A DNA stretch of 27,379 nucleotides from an uncultured Paludibacter sp. (GTDB taxonomy: Bacteria > Bacteroidota > Bacteroidia > Bacteroidales > Paludibacteraceae), in NCBI GenBank assembly GCA_937927845.1, contig CALFXE010000142.1, forward strand, positions 1-27,379. Reading direction: 5' to 3'. Position numbers and translations under genes: made by a program. This document shows positions 7,746 to 15,743 of the stretch, piece by piece (the first letter of the stretch is position 1; every line of letters starts with the position of its first letter). Below the pieces are notes generated by a model, which saw only the letters and a list, made by a program, of their open reading frames with translations, did no database searches and was not told where the DNA came from.

Positions 7746-10205
7746 TTACCTTAGTTTGGCATCAAGTTTCTGTTTGAAACTTTCAAACAGTTTATTCATT
7801 ATGGTGTCAATTTGCTGGTCGGTAAGCGTTTTTGATTCATCTTGCAGAATAAAACTAACAGCATACGATTTTTTCCCGGCTTCTAAGTTTCTTCCCTCGT
7901 AAACATCAAACAAATTAACCTCTTTCAACAACTTCTTTTCAGTTTCAAAAGCAATTTGTTCTATTTGTGAGAACTTAATATTCCTGTCGATTAATAAAGC
8001 CAAATCTCTTCTAACTTCAGGATATTTTGAAATGTCAGTAAATTGTATGTTGTGTTTCTTAATTTCTGATAAAATATTTCCCCAATACAAATCAGCAAAA
8101 AATACATCTTGATCGATTTCAATTTTTTGTCTGACTTTTGGTTGAACCACTCCATAAATAGCGAGTTTTTTGCCTTTTATGGTTTCAATAGATATTGCTT
8201 CGCTTAACAAATCATCTGAAAGCTCTTTCAAGACCAACGTATATTTATTAACGCCTAATTTAGTAAAAATGTTTTCTACATAGGCTTTAAGTTCATAAAT
8301 GCTCGTTTTTTCTTCCGATGAAGCCCATGACTGATCATGCTTTTGTCCGGTTAACCAAATACCAAGATGAAAATTTTCTTTATATTTAGATAATGGATTG
8401 TCTCCTTGATTATTACCCTCATTAAAATGATAGCAATTACCAAACTCATAAAACTTCAGATTTGGATTTTTTCTATTGATATTATACCTAATATTTTCGA
8501 GACCTCCGAACAATAAAGTCTGCCGGAGTACATTCAAATCACTACTGAGATAGTTTAAAACCTTCACACTTTCTGAGGCAGGAAAAGAAGATAGATTTTC
8601 GTAATATGCACCTTTTGTAAGCGAGTTATTCAGAATCTCATTGAAACCTTGAGCTGTAAGCTGGTCAGCAATCATATTTTGCAAACGATTACTGTTTGGC
8701 TTGCTGCTATAACTTAATGTCGATTTCAAAGTATCACCGGCTTCGATATTATTATATCCATAAATTCTTAGTATATCTTCTATAACATCAACATCACGCT
8801 GAACATCAACCCTGTAAGTTGGTATTTGCAACAAATAACCCTCTTCGTTTTTATTTAAAATAACAATTTCTAAAGCTATAAGGATTTTTTCTATCGTTTC
8901 TCTTTCGATATTTTTGCCGATTGTAGAGTTAATTTTATCCAAGGATATTTCTACTTCATAAGGTTTAATTTCATTTGGATAGACATCAACTATTTCACTT
9001 GAAATCTCTCCACCGGCAACTTCCTGTATCAGTGTAGCACATCTTTTCAAAATATAAACAGTATTTGAAGGATCGCAACCTCTCTCAAAACGGAAAGAAG
9101 CATCGGTATGCAAACCGTGCCTGCGAGCTGTTTTACGAATATAAACCGGATTGAAATATGCACTTTCCAAGAAAATATTTACAGAGTTTTCAGTAACTCC
9201 TGAATCTAAACCTCCAAAAACACCACCTATACACATAGGATTGTTAATGTCGCAAATCATTAAATCTTCGGAATTTAAAGATCGAACCATACCTTCCAAA
9301 CTTGTAAATTTTGAACCTTCAGGTAATGTTTTTACTACAACCTTTTTTCCCTCTATTTTATCTGCATCGAAAGCATGAAGGGGATGTCCCATTTCATGAA
9401 GAATATAATTTGTGGCATCAACTACATTGTTAATTGGACGCAAGCCTATGATATGTAGTCTATCTTGCAACCATTTAGGAGATTCGCCAACCTTAATATT
9501 CGAAATTGTAACAGCAGAATAACGAGGACAAGCTTCAGGATTTTCAATAACAACCGGTATGGGTAAGTTAGAATTATTGATAGCGAAAGCATCTACAGAA
9601 GGACGTGTGAGCTTAACATTCGTATCTCTAATTGCAAAATAAGCAGCCAAATCTCGAGCAACACCAAAATGTGAAGCAGCATCAATTCTGTTTGGAGTTA
9701 TATCAACTTCAATTAAATAATCATCTGATATACCATAATAATCTTTAGCAAGAGTGCCTATTACAGCAGTTTCGGGTAAAACAATTATGCCATCATGACT
9801 TGTACCGATTCCGATTTCATCTTCTGCGCAAATCATCCCAAACGACTCAACACCTCTGATTTTTGAACGTTTAATTGTAAAAGTCTCATCACCTGAATAT
9901 AATTTTGTTCCGACCGTTGCCACTACAACCTTCTGTCCGGCAGCAACATTTGGTGCGCCACAAACAATTTGCAAATTCTCACCTGAGCCTACATCAACTG
10001 TTGTAACATGAAGATGATCTGAGTTTTCGTGTTTGCTACATGTCAAAACTTCACCTATAACTAAACCCTCAAGTCCGCCTTTCACAGTTTGAACCTGTTC
10101 AACACTACCAACTTCTAATCCTATGGATGTCAGGATTTTAGCAATTTCGTCAGCAGGTAAATCAATATTGATGTATTCTTTTAACCAGTTGTATGATATA
10201 TTCAT
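7746..10205 (-). CDS. pheT: Phenylalanyl-tRNA synthetase beta subunit
   Basis: Large subunit of the heterotetrameric enzyme that charges tRNA-Phe. It has 819 residues, typical for bacteria. The order of domains is visible: N-terminal SYNWLKEYINIDLPADEIAK, an OB-fold tRNA-binding domain (about 40-150, HENSDHLHVTTVDVG and IVCGAPNVAAGQKV), the B3/B4 editing region (about 210-390, GGVFGGLDSGV and RFERGCDPS), the B5 domain (about 400-475, RVDVQRDVDVIEDILRIYGY), a catalytic-like core, and a C-terminal FDX-ACB domain (about 725-819, KYPEVRRDLALLIDRN). pheS is not adjacent, as is usual in Bacteroidota. A promoter sits just upstream. Confidence 0.98.
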   Translation of the reverse strand: MNISYNWLKEYINIDLPADEIAKILTSIGLEVGSVEQVQTVKGGLEGLVIGEVLTCSKHENSDHLHVTTVDVGSGENLQIVCGAPNVAAGQKVVVATVGTKLYSGDETFTIKRSKIRGVESFGMICAEDEIGIGTSHDGIIVLPETAVIGTLAKDYYGISDDYLIEVDITPNRIDAASHFGVARDLAAYFAIRDTNVKLTRPSVDAFAINNSNLPIPVVIENPEACPRYSAVTISNIKVGESPKWLQDRLHIIGLRPINNVVDATNYILHEMGHPLHAFDADKIEGKKVVVKTLPEGSKFTSLEGMVRSLNSEDLMICDINNPMCIGGVFGGLDSGVTENSVNIFLESAYFNPVYIRKTARRHGLHTDASFRFERGCDPSNTVYILKRCATLIQEVAGGEISSEIVDVYPNEIKPYEVEISLDKINSTIGKNIERETIEKILIALEIVILNKNEEGYLLQIPTYRVDVQRDVDVIEDILRIYGYNNIEAGDTLKSTLSYSSKPNSNRLQNMIADQLTAQGFNEILNNSLTKGAYYENLSSFPASESVKVLNYLSSDLNVLRQTLLFGGLENIRYNINRKNPNLKFYEFGNCYHFNEGNNQGDNPLSKYKENFHLGIWLTGQKHDQSWASSEEKTSIYELKAYVENIFTKLGVNKYTLVLKELSDDLLSEAISIETIKGKKLAIYGVVQPKVRQKIEIDQDVFFADLYWGNILSEIKKHNIQFTDISKYPEVRRDLALLIDRNIKFSQIEQIAFETEKKLLKEVNLFDVYEGRNLEAGKKSYAVSFILQDESKTLTDQQIDTIMNKLFESFKQKLDAKLR

Positions 10206-10229
10206 TTTTATGTTTTTTTAAATGACCGA

Positions 10230-10237
10230 CAAAGATA
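10230..10237 (-). promoter_or_regulatory. pheT promoter -7 element
   Basis: Read on the minus strand this is TATCTTTG, an exact TAnnTTTG match, 24 nt upstream of the pheT ATG. The -33 box is weak (TTTTA, without the G), so only the -7 element is called. Confidence 0.6.
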
Positions 10238-10260
10238 GTTATTTTCACTAAAAGATAAAA

Positions 10261-10410
10261 GAGTGATTGGTGATTGGTGAATAGTTTTGAGTGGGGAGTT
10301 CAGAGTTTAGAGTTTAGAGTTATTAGCTGCGGAGCAACGTATCATTTGTAGCAGGCTAAACATTAAACATTAAACACTAAACACTAAACACTAAACATTA
10401 TTATTACATT
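10261..10410. repeat. Mosaic heptanucleotide repeat array, copy 2
   Basis: Lies between the divergent pheT and acyl-CoA ligase genes. Modules in order: GTGATTG heptads (about three), GAGTTTA-type heptads (about four, including imperfect GAGTGGG and GAGTTCA), an unrelated 33-nt segment with weak dyad symmetry (GCTGC at 10326 against GTAGC at 10348), then TAAACAT/TAAACAC heptads (six). The GTTTA core on the left is complementary to the TAAAC core on the right at 7-nt phasing, so the strand could fold back imperfectly. Unlike copies 1 and 3 it lacks the shared head and tail. The rest of this 305-nt gap holds only the two promoters. Confidence 0.85.
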
Positions 10411-10450
10411 AATAAATTACCATAAATACTAAAAAATTTCACAAAATGTT

Positions 10451-10479
10451 TTGAAGTGTGCAAAAATAATGTATTTTTG
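10451..10479 (+). promoter_or_regulatory. Bacteroidota-type promoter for the acyl-CoA ligase
   Basis: TTG at 10451-10453 within TTTTG and TATTTTTG at 10472-10479, separated by 18 nt, match the consensus. The ATG at 10511 is 31 nt downstream. The promoter also decides the start codon: a longer reading frame beginning at 10451 would be translated from the promoter itself. Confidence 0.7.
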
Positions 10480-10510
10480 CCAAGAAATTAACTTTAATAA
10501 TCCATTAAAA

Positions 10511-12241
10511 ATGATTCAAGAAAATTTTATACGCCTTTTTGAAGATGCGTTTCGTAAGTACTGGGACATGCCGGCTTATAGCAATTATGGTGAAAATGTT
10601 ACCTTAACATATGCCGATGTTGCAAATAGAGTTGCTAAATTACATATTTTATTTGAACAATGTAATATTCAACGAGATGATAAAATAGCTTTAATTGGAA
10701 GAAATAATGCTAATTGGGCTTTGGCTTATCTTGCTACAGTAACTTATGGTGCAGTCATTGTGCCTATTCTTCAAGATTTTAATCCTAATGATGTTCACCA
10801 TATTACCAACCATTCAGAATCGAAGTTGTTGTTCACAAGTGATAATATTTGGGAAAACCTTGAGGAAGAAAAGCTGAAAACAGTTAATGCAGTATTCTCA
10901 CTTACAGATTTTAATTGCTTGGCAATCATTAAACATAATGGTGCAGAAGGCAATCAAGAATTAAATGGAACTATTGACAAAAACCAAGTTAAGCCTGATG
11001 TAATTAACTCTCTATTCCGCTCAAAATATACCTATGGTTTTCATAAAGATGATGTAAGATATATCGACAAGCCAAACAGTGAAATTGTATCAATCAATTA
11101 TACCTCAGGTACAACCGGTTTCAGCAAGGGAGTTTTAACAAGTGGAAATGCTTTGGCAGGAAATGTGACTTTCGCCATAGGTACAGGGATTATTAAAGAA
11201 GGATATAAAATGATTTCATTTTTGCCTTTAGCACATTCTTATGGTTGTGCATTTGATTTTTTAACAGCAACATGTAGAGGATGTCATGTGCATTTTATAG
11301 GGAAAATTCCTTCTCCCAAAATACTTTTAACAGCATTTGCCGAAGTTAAACCCAATGTGATTTTCCTGGTACCATTAATAATTGAGAAAATATACAAGAA
11401 GCAAGTGCAGCCATTAATTGCAAAGCCAACTATCAGATGGGTTTTAAGTATACCATTTTTAGATCACACAATTCTTTCGACCATCCGCAAAAAACTTATT
11501 AATGCCTTTGGAGGTGAATTCGCACAATTAGTTTGTGGCGGGGCACCAATGAACGCTGAAGTTGAAGATTTTCTGCAAAAAATTAAATTCCCGTATACAG
11601 TAGGATATGGTATGACAGAATGTGCGCCATTGATAAGTTTCACGCCGGCAGACAGTTTTGTACCAAAATCGGCAGGTCAGGTTATTCCCGTGATGGAAGC
11701 TAAGATATTAGATCCTGATCCGAATACAGGAATAGGTGAAATATGTGTAAGAGGAGAAAATTTAATGTCAGGATACTATAAAAATCCCGAAGCAACACAA
11801 AGTATAATGGATGAAGAAGGTTGGTTGCATACAGGAGATTTAGGAACCATCGACGAAAATAATAATGTATTTATCAGAGGAAGAAATAAGAGTATGATAT
11901 TAGGTCCGAGCGGTCAGAATATCTATCCTGAAGAAATTGAGGCTAAACTTAATAATATGCCTTTTGTAATGGAAAGTCTGGTGGTCGAAAATAACGGACG
12001 TTTACATGCACTTGTTTATCCGGATTATGAGGCAGTTGATTTTGAGAAAATCGATCAAAAACAATTAGAAAAGGTGATGGAAGAGAACAGAAATGCTCTG
12101 AATAATATTGTCGCATCCTATGAGGCAATCGCCAAAATACACCTATATCCTAATGAATTTGAGAAGACTCCAAAGAAAAGTATCAAAAGATATCTATATT
12201 CAACAGTTTTTACGAAAACGCAAAGTGCAGATAATCAGTAA
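10511..12241 (+). CDS. AMP-dependent acyl-CoA synthetase (long-chain fatty-acid-CoA ligase type)
   Basis: ANL-superfamily enzyme that activates a carboxylic acid with ATP to an acyl-adenylate, then transfers it to CoA or a carrier thiol. It has 576 residues from the ATG at 10511. The P-loop-like motif YTSGTTGFSKG is at 197-207, GYGMTE at 365-370, the ribose-binding GWLHTGDLG at 437-445, and the hinge and C-terminal region GRNKSMILGPSGQNIYPEEIE at about 457-477. No membrane segment or signal peptide. Fatty acids are the likely substrates by resemblance to Bacteroidota FadD-like ligases, but chain length is not readable. It stands alone between its own promoter and the next gene's promoter. Confidence 0.88.
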   Translation: MIQENFIRLFEDAFRKYWDMPAYSNYGENVTLTYADVANRVAKLHILFEQCNIQRDDKIALIGRNNANWALAYLATVTYGAVIVPILQDFNPNDVHHITNHSESKLLFTSDNIWENLEEEKLKTVNAVFSLTDFNCLAIIKHNGAEGNQELNGTIDKNQVKPDVINSLFRSKYTYGFHKDDVRYIDKPNSEIVSINYTSGTTGFSKGVLTSGNALAGNVTFAIGTGIIKEGYKMISFLPLAHSYGCAFDFLTATCRGCHVHFIGKIPSPKILLTAFAEVKPNVIFLVPLIIEKIYKKQVQPLIAKPTIRWVLSIPFLDHTILSTIRKKLINAFGGEFAQLVCGGAPMNAEVEDFLQKIKFPYTVGYGMTECAPLISFTPADSFVPKSAGQVIPVMEAKILDPDPNTGIGEICVRGENLMSGYYKNPEATQSIMDEEGWLHTGDLGTIDENNNVFIRGRNKSMILGPSGQNIYPEEIEAKLNNMPFVMESLVVENNGRLHALVYPDYEAVDFEKIDQKQLEKVMEENRNALNNIVASYEAIAKIHLYPNEFEKTPKKSIKRYLYSTVFTKTQSADNQ

Positions 12242-12296
12242 TTTATGCTAAATGTGAAAAAAAGTTGAAAATAAATAAAAAAAACTTCTGAAAAGT

Positions 12297-12327
12297 TTTT
12301 GTATTCTGAAAATTTGATGTAATTTTG
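12297..12327 (+). promoter_or_regulatory. Bacteroidota-type promoter for the small lipoprotein gene
   Basis: TTTTG ending at 12301 and TAATTTTG at 12320-12327, with an 18-nt gap, match the consensus closely. The predicted 5' leader to the ATG at 12379 is about 45 nt. Confidence 0.75.
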
Positions 12328-12378
12328 CAACGATTTTGAATTGCAAACTTATATGTCAAATTTTAAAGTATTAAAACA

Positions 12379-12555
12379 ATGAAAAAAGTAATTTTATTTT
12401 TTGCTGTTGCCGCAATCTTTGCTGCATGTGCACCTAAAGCTGCTGAAGCTACTCAAGAAGAAGCCGTTGATACAGTAGCCGTTGAAGAAGTAGTTGTTGA
12501 TGTTGATTCAGTTGATGCAGACTCTGCAGCTGTTGAAGTTCCTGCAGCAGAATAA
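12379..12555 (+). CDS. Small acidic lipoprotein, 58 residues
   Basis: Short gene with an ATG at 12379 and TAA at 12553-12555. The N-terminus MKKVILFFAVAAIFAAC is a signal peptide with a lipobox-like FAAC, so Cys17 would be lipidated and the mature peptide anchored to a membrane. The mature 42 residues consist almost only of Ala, Val, Glu, Asp, Thr and Ser in loosely repeating acidic blocks (EEAVDTVAVEEVVVDVDSVD), with no Gly, Trp or Tyr and only one positive residue after the signal. No known domain is recognised. A strong promoter before it and a 12-bp perfect-stem terminator after it support a real, independently transcribed and probably well-expressed gene. Function unknown. Confidence 0.82.
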   Translation: MKKVILFFAVAAIFAACAPKAAEATQEEAVDTVAVEEVVVDVDSVDADSAAVEVPAAE

Positions 12556-12575
12556 TTATTTCTTATAGGAAACCG

Positions 12576-12611
12576 AAAGTCCGTTATAAATGACATAACG
12601 GACTTTTTCTG
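12576..12611 (+). terminator. Intrinsic terminator after the lipoprotein gene
   Basis: A perfect 12-bp stem (AAAGTCCGTTAT at 12576-12587 with ATAACGGACTTT at 12595-12606), a 7-nt loop, and a T-rich 3' side (GACTTTTTCTG). It starts 21 nt after the lipoprotein stop codon and isolates this gene from hisG. Between it and hisG lies a 6-bp dyad, TTATCT-AAAA-AGATAA (12649-12664), of unknown meaning. Confidence 0.85.
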
Positions 12612-12715
12612 TTTATATAATCTTTTCTTATATAGAACTCACGATAAGTTATCTAAAAAGATAAATATCTAAGTTTAATTTGCTGAATAAATAAGGTTTT
12701 TCAAAGAATTTCTTG

Positions 12716-12723
12716 TAAATTTG
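12716..12723 (+). promoter_or_regulatory. hisG promoter -7 element
   Basis: TAAATTTG fits TAnnTTTG exactly and lies 22 nt before the hisG ATG. No good TTTG box is found at the usual distance (a T-run GGTTTTTC is there instead), so confidence is moderate. Confidence 0.5.
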
Positions 12724-12745
12724 CGCTCTTTCAAAAAAATATAAC

Positions 12746-13600
12746 ATGTTATTAAGAATTGCTGTACAAGCCAAAGGTCGTTTGTTCGATGAAACAATGG
12801 CTTTATTAAATGAAACGGGCATAAAATTCGACTTTGGGAAAAGGTTGTTGTTGATTGCTGCTCGAAATTTCCCATTAGAAGTTTTATTCCTACGTGATGA
12901 TGATATACCACAATCTGTAGCGGATGGTGTTGCCGATATAGGTATAGTCGGAGAGAATGAATATCTTGAAAAGAAACAAGATGCATTGTTGATTAAGAGA
13001 TTAGGCTTTAGTAAATGCAGACTTTCATTAGCAATACCTAAACAAAATGTTTATAATGATTTAACATGGTTTGAGAATAAAGTTATAGCTACATCATATC
13101 CGGTTATCTTAAAAGAGTATTTAGATAAAAACAAGGTCAATTCACACATACATGTAATAACCGGTTCGGTTGAGGTAGCACCTGGAATTGGTTTAGCTGA
13201 TGCTATTTTTGATATTGTAAGTTCGGGTAGTACGTTGGTTACAAACAACTTAAAAGAAGTTGAGGTTGTAATGAAATCGGAAGCAGTTCTGATAAAGCAC
13301 CCTAATTTATCAATTGACAAGCAAAAAATACTTGATGATCTTTTGTTTAGGATAGAAGCCGTTCAATTAGCTGAAGATAAGAAATACGTTTTGATGAACG
13401 TTCCTACAGAGAATATAAATAAAATTTCAGCATTGTTACCTGGAATGAAAAGTCCTACTATTTTGCCTCTTGCCAAAGAAGGTTGGAGCTCGTTACATGC
13501 TGTTATTAACGAAAAAGAGTTCTGGGATATCATTGGTAAACTTAAGCAACTTGGAGCAGAAGGTATTTTGGTTGTGCCGATAGAAAAAATGATTTTATAG
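12746..13600 (+). CDS. hisG: ATP phosphoribosyltransferase, long form
   Basis: First committed step of histidine synthesis: ATP + PRPP gives phosphoribosyl-ATP. It has 284 residues, the long HisG form, which carries its own C-terminal feedback domain (about 205-284) and does not need HisZ. The N-terminal LRIAVQAKGRLFDETMALL and ADGVADIGIVGENEYLE (59-75) are present, and the PRPP-binding signature VEVAPGIGLADAIFDIVSSG is at 142-161. The gene has its own -7 element. The rest of the his pathway is not nearby: the next gene is coaX 13 nt downstream. In many Bacteroidota hisG heads a hisGDCB operon, so this placement is unusual. Confidence 0.95.
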   Translation: MLLRIAVQAKGRLFDETMALLNETGIKFDFGKRLLLIAARNFPLEVLFLRDDDIPQSVADGVADIGIVGENEYLEKKQDALLIKRLGFSKCRLSLAIPKQNVYNDLTWFENKVIATSYPVILKEYLDKNKVNSHIHVITGSVEVAPGIGLADAIFDIVSSGSTLVTNNLKEVEVVMKSEAVLIKHPNLSIDKQKILDDLLFRIEAVQLAEDKKYVLMNVPTENINKISALLPGMKSPTILPLAKEGWSSLHAVINEKEFWDIIGKLKQLGAEGILVVPIEKMIL

Positions 13601-13613
13601 AAAATTATCTATT

Positions 13614-14345
13614 ATGAATTTATGTATTGATGAGGGTAATTCAAGTTTGAAAATTGCAGTTTTCGAAGGAGAATCTATAGTTTTCAGCAATACTTATAAT
13701 GAAATTGATTTTCACGAACTATCGAGAATCATAAAAGAATTCAAAATAGAATATTGCATTTTATCAAGTGTAGTTGAAACAAATACTTTATTGATAGATT
13801 TTCTGATTAACAATACTGAAGAGTTTATTAATCTGACACACACAACATTATTGCCAATAGCCAATAATTATAAAACGCCGGAAACATTAGGTAAAGATAG
13901 ATTAGCAGCAATTGTTGGTGCATCGACAATCCTTCCGGCAACTGATATTTTAGTCATTGATGCAGGGACAGCAATAACATATGATTTTATAGATGCTTCA
14001 GGTAAATATCACGGAGGTAATATTGCTCCGGGAATCGAAATGAGGTTGAAATCATTACATCAGTTTACACAAAAATTACCATTGCTACCTGTCAACTGCG
14101 ATGTTGAAATCTTAGGCTCTGATACTTCATCAGCTATACAAGCAGGAGTTTTATACGGTATTGTGTTTGAGATAGATGGATACATTGAGCGCTTAATGCT
14201 AAAATATCCTAAACTTTCAGTTTTTTTAACTGGTGGCAGTGCAGTTTGTTTTGATAACAAACTAAAAAATCGCATCTTTGCAAACAAAAATTTAGTAGTA
14301 ACGGGTTTAAATAGAATTTTAAAATATAATGTTCAAAGCAGATAG
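13614..14345 (+). CDS. coaX: Type III pantothenate kinase
   Basis: Phosphorylates pantothenate, the first step of coenzyme A synthesis. It has 243 residues, the usual CoaX length. ASKHA-fold motifs are visible: LCIDEGNSSLKIAVFEG at the N-terminus (phosphate-1 loop with Asp and Asn), TPETLGKDRLAAIVGA around 83-98, the LVIDAGTAITYDFID block around 112-126, and GGNIAPGIEMRLKSLHQFTQKLP. SVFLTGGSA near the C-terminus is the adenosine motif. Cytoplasmic. Its last 17 bases overlap the next gene, which implies translational coupling; coaX next to envelope genes is a recurring Bacteroidota arrangement in my recollection. Confidence 0.95.
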   Translation: MNLCIDEGNSSLKIAVFEGESIVFSNTYNEIDFHELSRIIKEFKIEYCILSSVVETNTLLIDFLINNTEEFINLTHTTLLPIANNYKTPETLGKDRLAAIVGASTILPATDILVIDAGTAITYDFIDASGKYHGGNIAPGIEMRLKSLHQFTQKLPLLPVNCDVEILGSDTSSAIQAGVLYGIVFEIDGYIERLMLKYPKLSVFLTGGSAVCFDNKLKNRIFANKNLVVTGLNRILKYNVQSR

Positions 14346-15585
14346 ATTATTTCTCTTGATTGTCACATTTTTGATATTTCATTCGTCTGTTGCTCAGAAT
14401 AATACTAATTCACCATATACACGTTTTGGTTACGGTGAAATAGTAGATGTAAATTCGAGCGAACAACGAGCAATGGGTGGAGTTGCAATTGGGATGAGAA
14501 ATGGTAGTTCTATAAATCCGTCAAATCCGGCATCTTATAGTGTTGTCGACTCTACAACTTTTATGTTTGATGTAGGTTTCACAGGTTTATTATCAAATTT
14601 TTCTGCACCTAATGGTAGAAAAACAAGTTTTAATTCGAATTTGGAATATATTAATATGCAATTACCAATCACAAAATGGTTAGGTTTTAGTGCCGGGATG
14701 CTTCCTTATTCCTTTTCAGGATATAATTTTTACGACACGGATTCTATTCAAATTCCTGATAATTCATCTACTGATACTTATGCTAAATATACAAGAGGAT
14801 ATAACGGAAGTGGAGGAATAAGTCAAATTTATTCAGGTTTTGGAGTTAAATTCCTCAAACATTTTTCTGTAGGTGTAAACGCATATTACATGTTTGGGAA
14901 CGTTAATAACACTCGAACTTTAACGTTTGACACTGAAAGCTTTAGTGCATCTCAGTCGATACAAGATAATGTAATATCAGTAAACAGTTTCAGATTAAGA
15001 TATGGATTACAATATTTTCAAACCCTAAAGGAAAATCATGATTTATCTATAGGTGTTATTTTTGAAAACAAATCACCATTAAACGGACAGTTTATACAAT
15101 ATAATGTTGCAATACCATCTGATACGATAACATATAATCAGGCTTTTGAAACTCCTTTAACGATTGGAACAGGTGTAAATTATTTGTATAATAATAAGTT
15201 GTCACTATCGGCAGATTTTATGTTACAACAATGGAATAAAGCTTTGTTTTTTGGTAAGACAGATAGTTTGAGTAATAGAACAAAGATTGCATTGGGAGCA
15301 GAATATATTCCAAACCCAAGAGGAAATAAATATACAGATAGGATAAGATATAGAGTCGGATTAAATTTAAGCGACCCATATTATAAAATTAATGGCAATA
15401 ATTTAAATAAGAACTTTGGTATAAGTTTTGGAATTGGCTTGCCGTTAAGAACAAGCAGCACAATGGTGAATGCGGCAATTGAATACGGTAAAGTAGGAGA
15501 AAAAAGTTTATTTAGAGAAGATTATTTTAAATTGACTTTCAATGCTACATTTAATGAAAATTGGTTCTTTAAACGAAAATTGTAA
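14329..15585 (+). CDS. Putative outer-membrane beta-barrel protein
   Basis: A 418-residue exported protein. Residues 1-22 form a signal peptide ending in SSVAQ, with cleavage likely after Ala21. The mature protein starts NNTNSPYTRFGYGEIVD and continues with EQRAMGGVAIGMRNGSSINP and NPASYSVVDSTTFMFDVGF, a pattern typical of Bacteroidota FadL-like outer-membrane proteins. Alternating hydrophobic and polar beta strands run to the C-terminus, which ends in strand-like FKLTFNATFNENWFFKRKL. The ATG overlaps the coaX 3' end by 17 nt. Substrate and role are not recognised. A mosaic repeat array follows it. Confidence 0.8.
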   Translation: MFKADRLFLLIVTFLIFHSSVAQNNTNSPYTRFGYGEIVDVNSSEQRAMGGVAIGMRNGSSINPSNPASYSVVDSTTFMFDVGFTGLLSNFSAPNGRKTSFNSNLEYINMQLPITKWLGFSAGMLPYSFSGYNFYDTDSIQIPDNSSTDTYAKYTRGYNGSGGISQIYSGFGVKFLKHFSVGVNAYYMFGNVNNTRTLTFDTESFSASQSIQDNVISVNSFRLRYGLQYFQTLKENHDLSIGVIFENKSPLNGQFIQYNVAIPSDTITYNQAFETPLTIGTGVNYLYNNKLSLSADFMLQQWNKALFFGKTDSLSNRTKIALGAEYIPNPRGNKYTDRIRYRVGLNLSDPYYKINGNNLNKNFGISFGIGLPLRTSSTMVNAAIEYGKVGEKSLFREDYFKLTFNATFNENWFFKRKL

Positions 15586-15596
15586 AATAAATAAAT

Positions 15597-15743
15597 ATAT
15601 AAACTACTGATGTTCTGATTTGTGATTAGTGATTGGTAAATAGTGATTGGTAAAGACGTACAATTTGTGCGTCTATACATAAACATTAAACTATTGACCA
15701 TAGACTATAGACCATATTAGCACATTAAGCACATTATTTACGT
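15597..15743 (+). repeat. Mosaic heptanucleotide repeat array, copy 3
   Basis: Begins 11 nt after the stop codon of the outer-membrane protein gene and runs to the ATG of the TPR gene. Modules in order: the 34-bp head shared with copy 1 (15597-15630), GTGATTR/GTAAATA heptads (about five, partly overlapping the head), an imperfect palindrome (15655-15675), one AAACATT unit and AAAC, GACCATA-type heptads (about three), a TTAGCACATTA stretch, and CACATTATTTAC directly before the start codon. The order is the same as in copy 1, with TTTAGAG heptads missing. No coding frame; function unknown. Confidence 0.85.
15655..15675. repeat. Imperfect palindrome in array copy 3
   Basis: AGACGTAC (15655-15662), spacer AATTT, GTGCGTCT (15668-15675); the arms pair with a single G-T wobble. 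Closely similar sequences of the type AGACGCAC-N-GTGCGTCT are, in my recollection, widespread short interspersed palindromes in Bacteroidota and some other bacteria. It replaces the different palindrome found in copy 1. Confidence 0.7.

Noticed and set aside
12649..12664. The dyad TTATCT-AAAA-AGATAA as an operator for hisG.
   Set aside because: Six-base AT-rich dyads are expected by chance in this composition, and it lies upstream of the predicted -33 region with no second site; noted only in the terminator entry.
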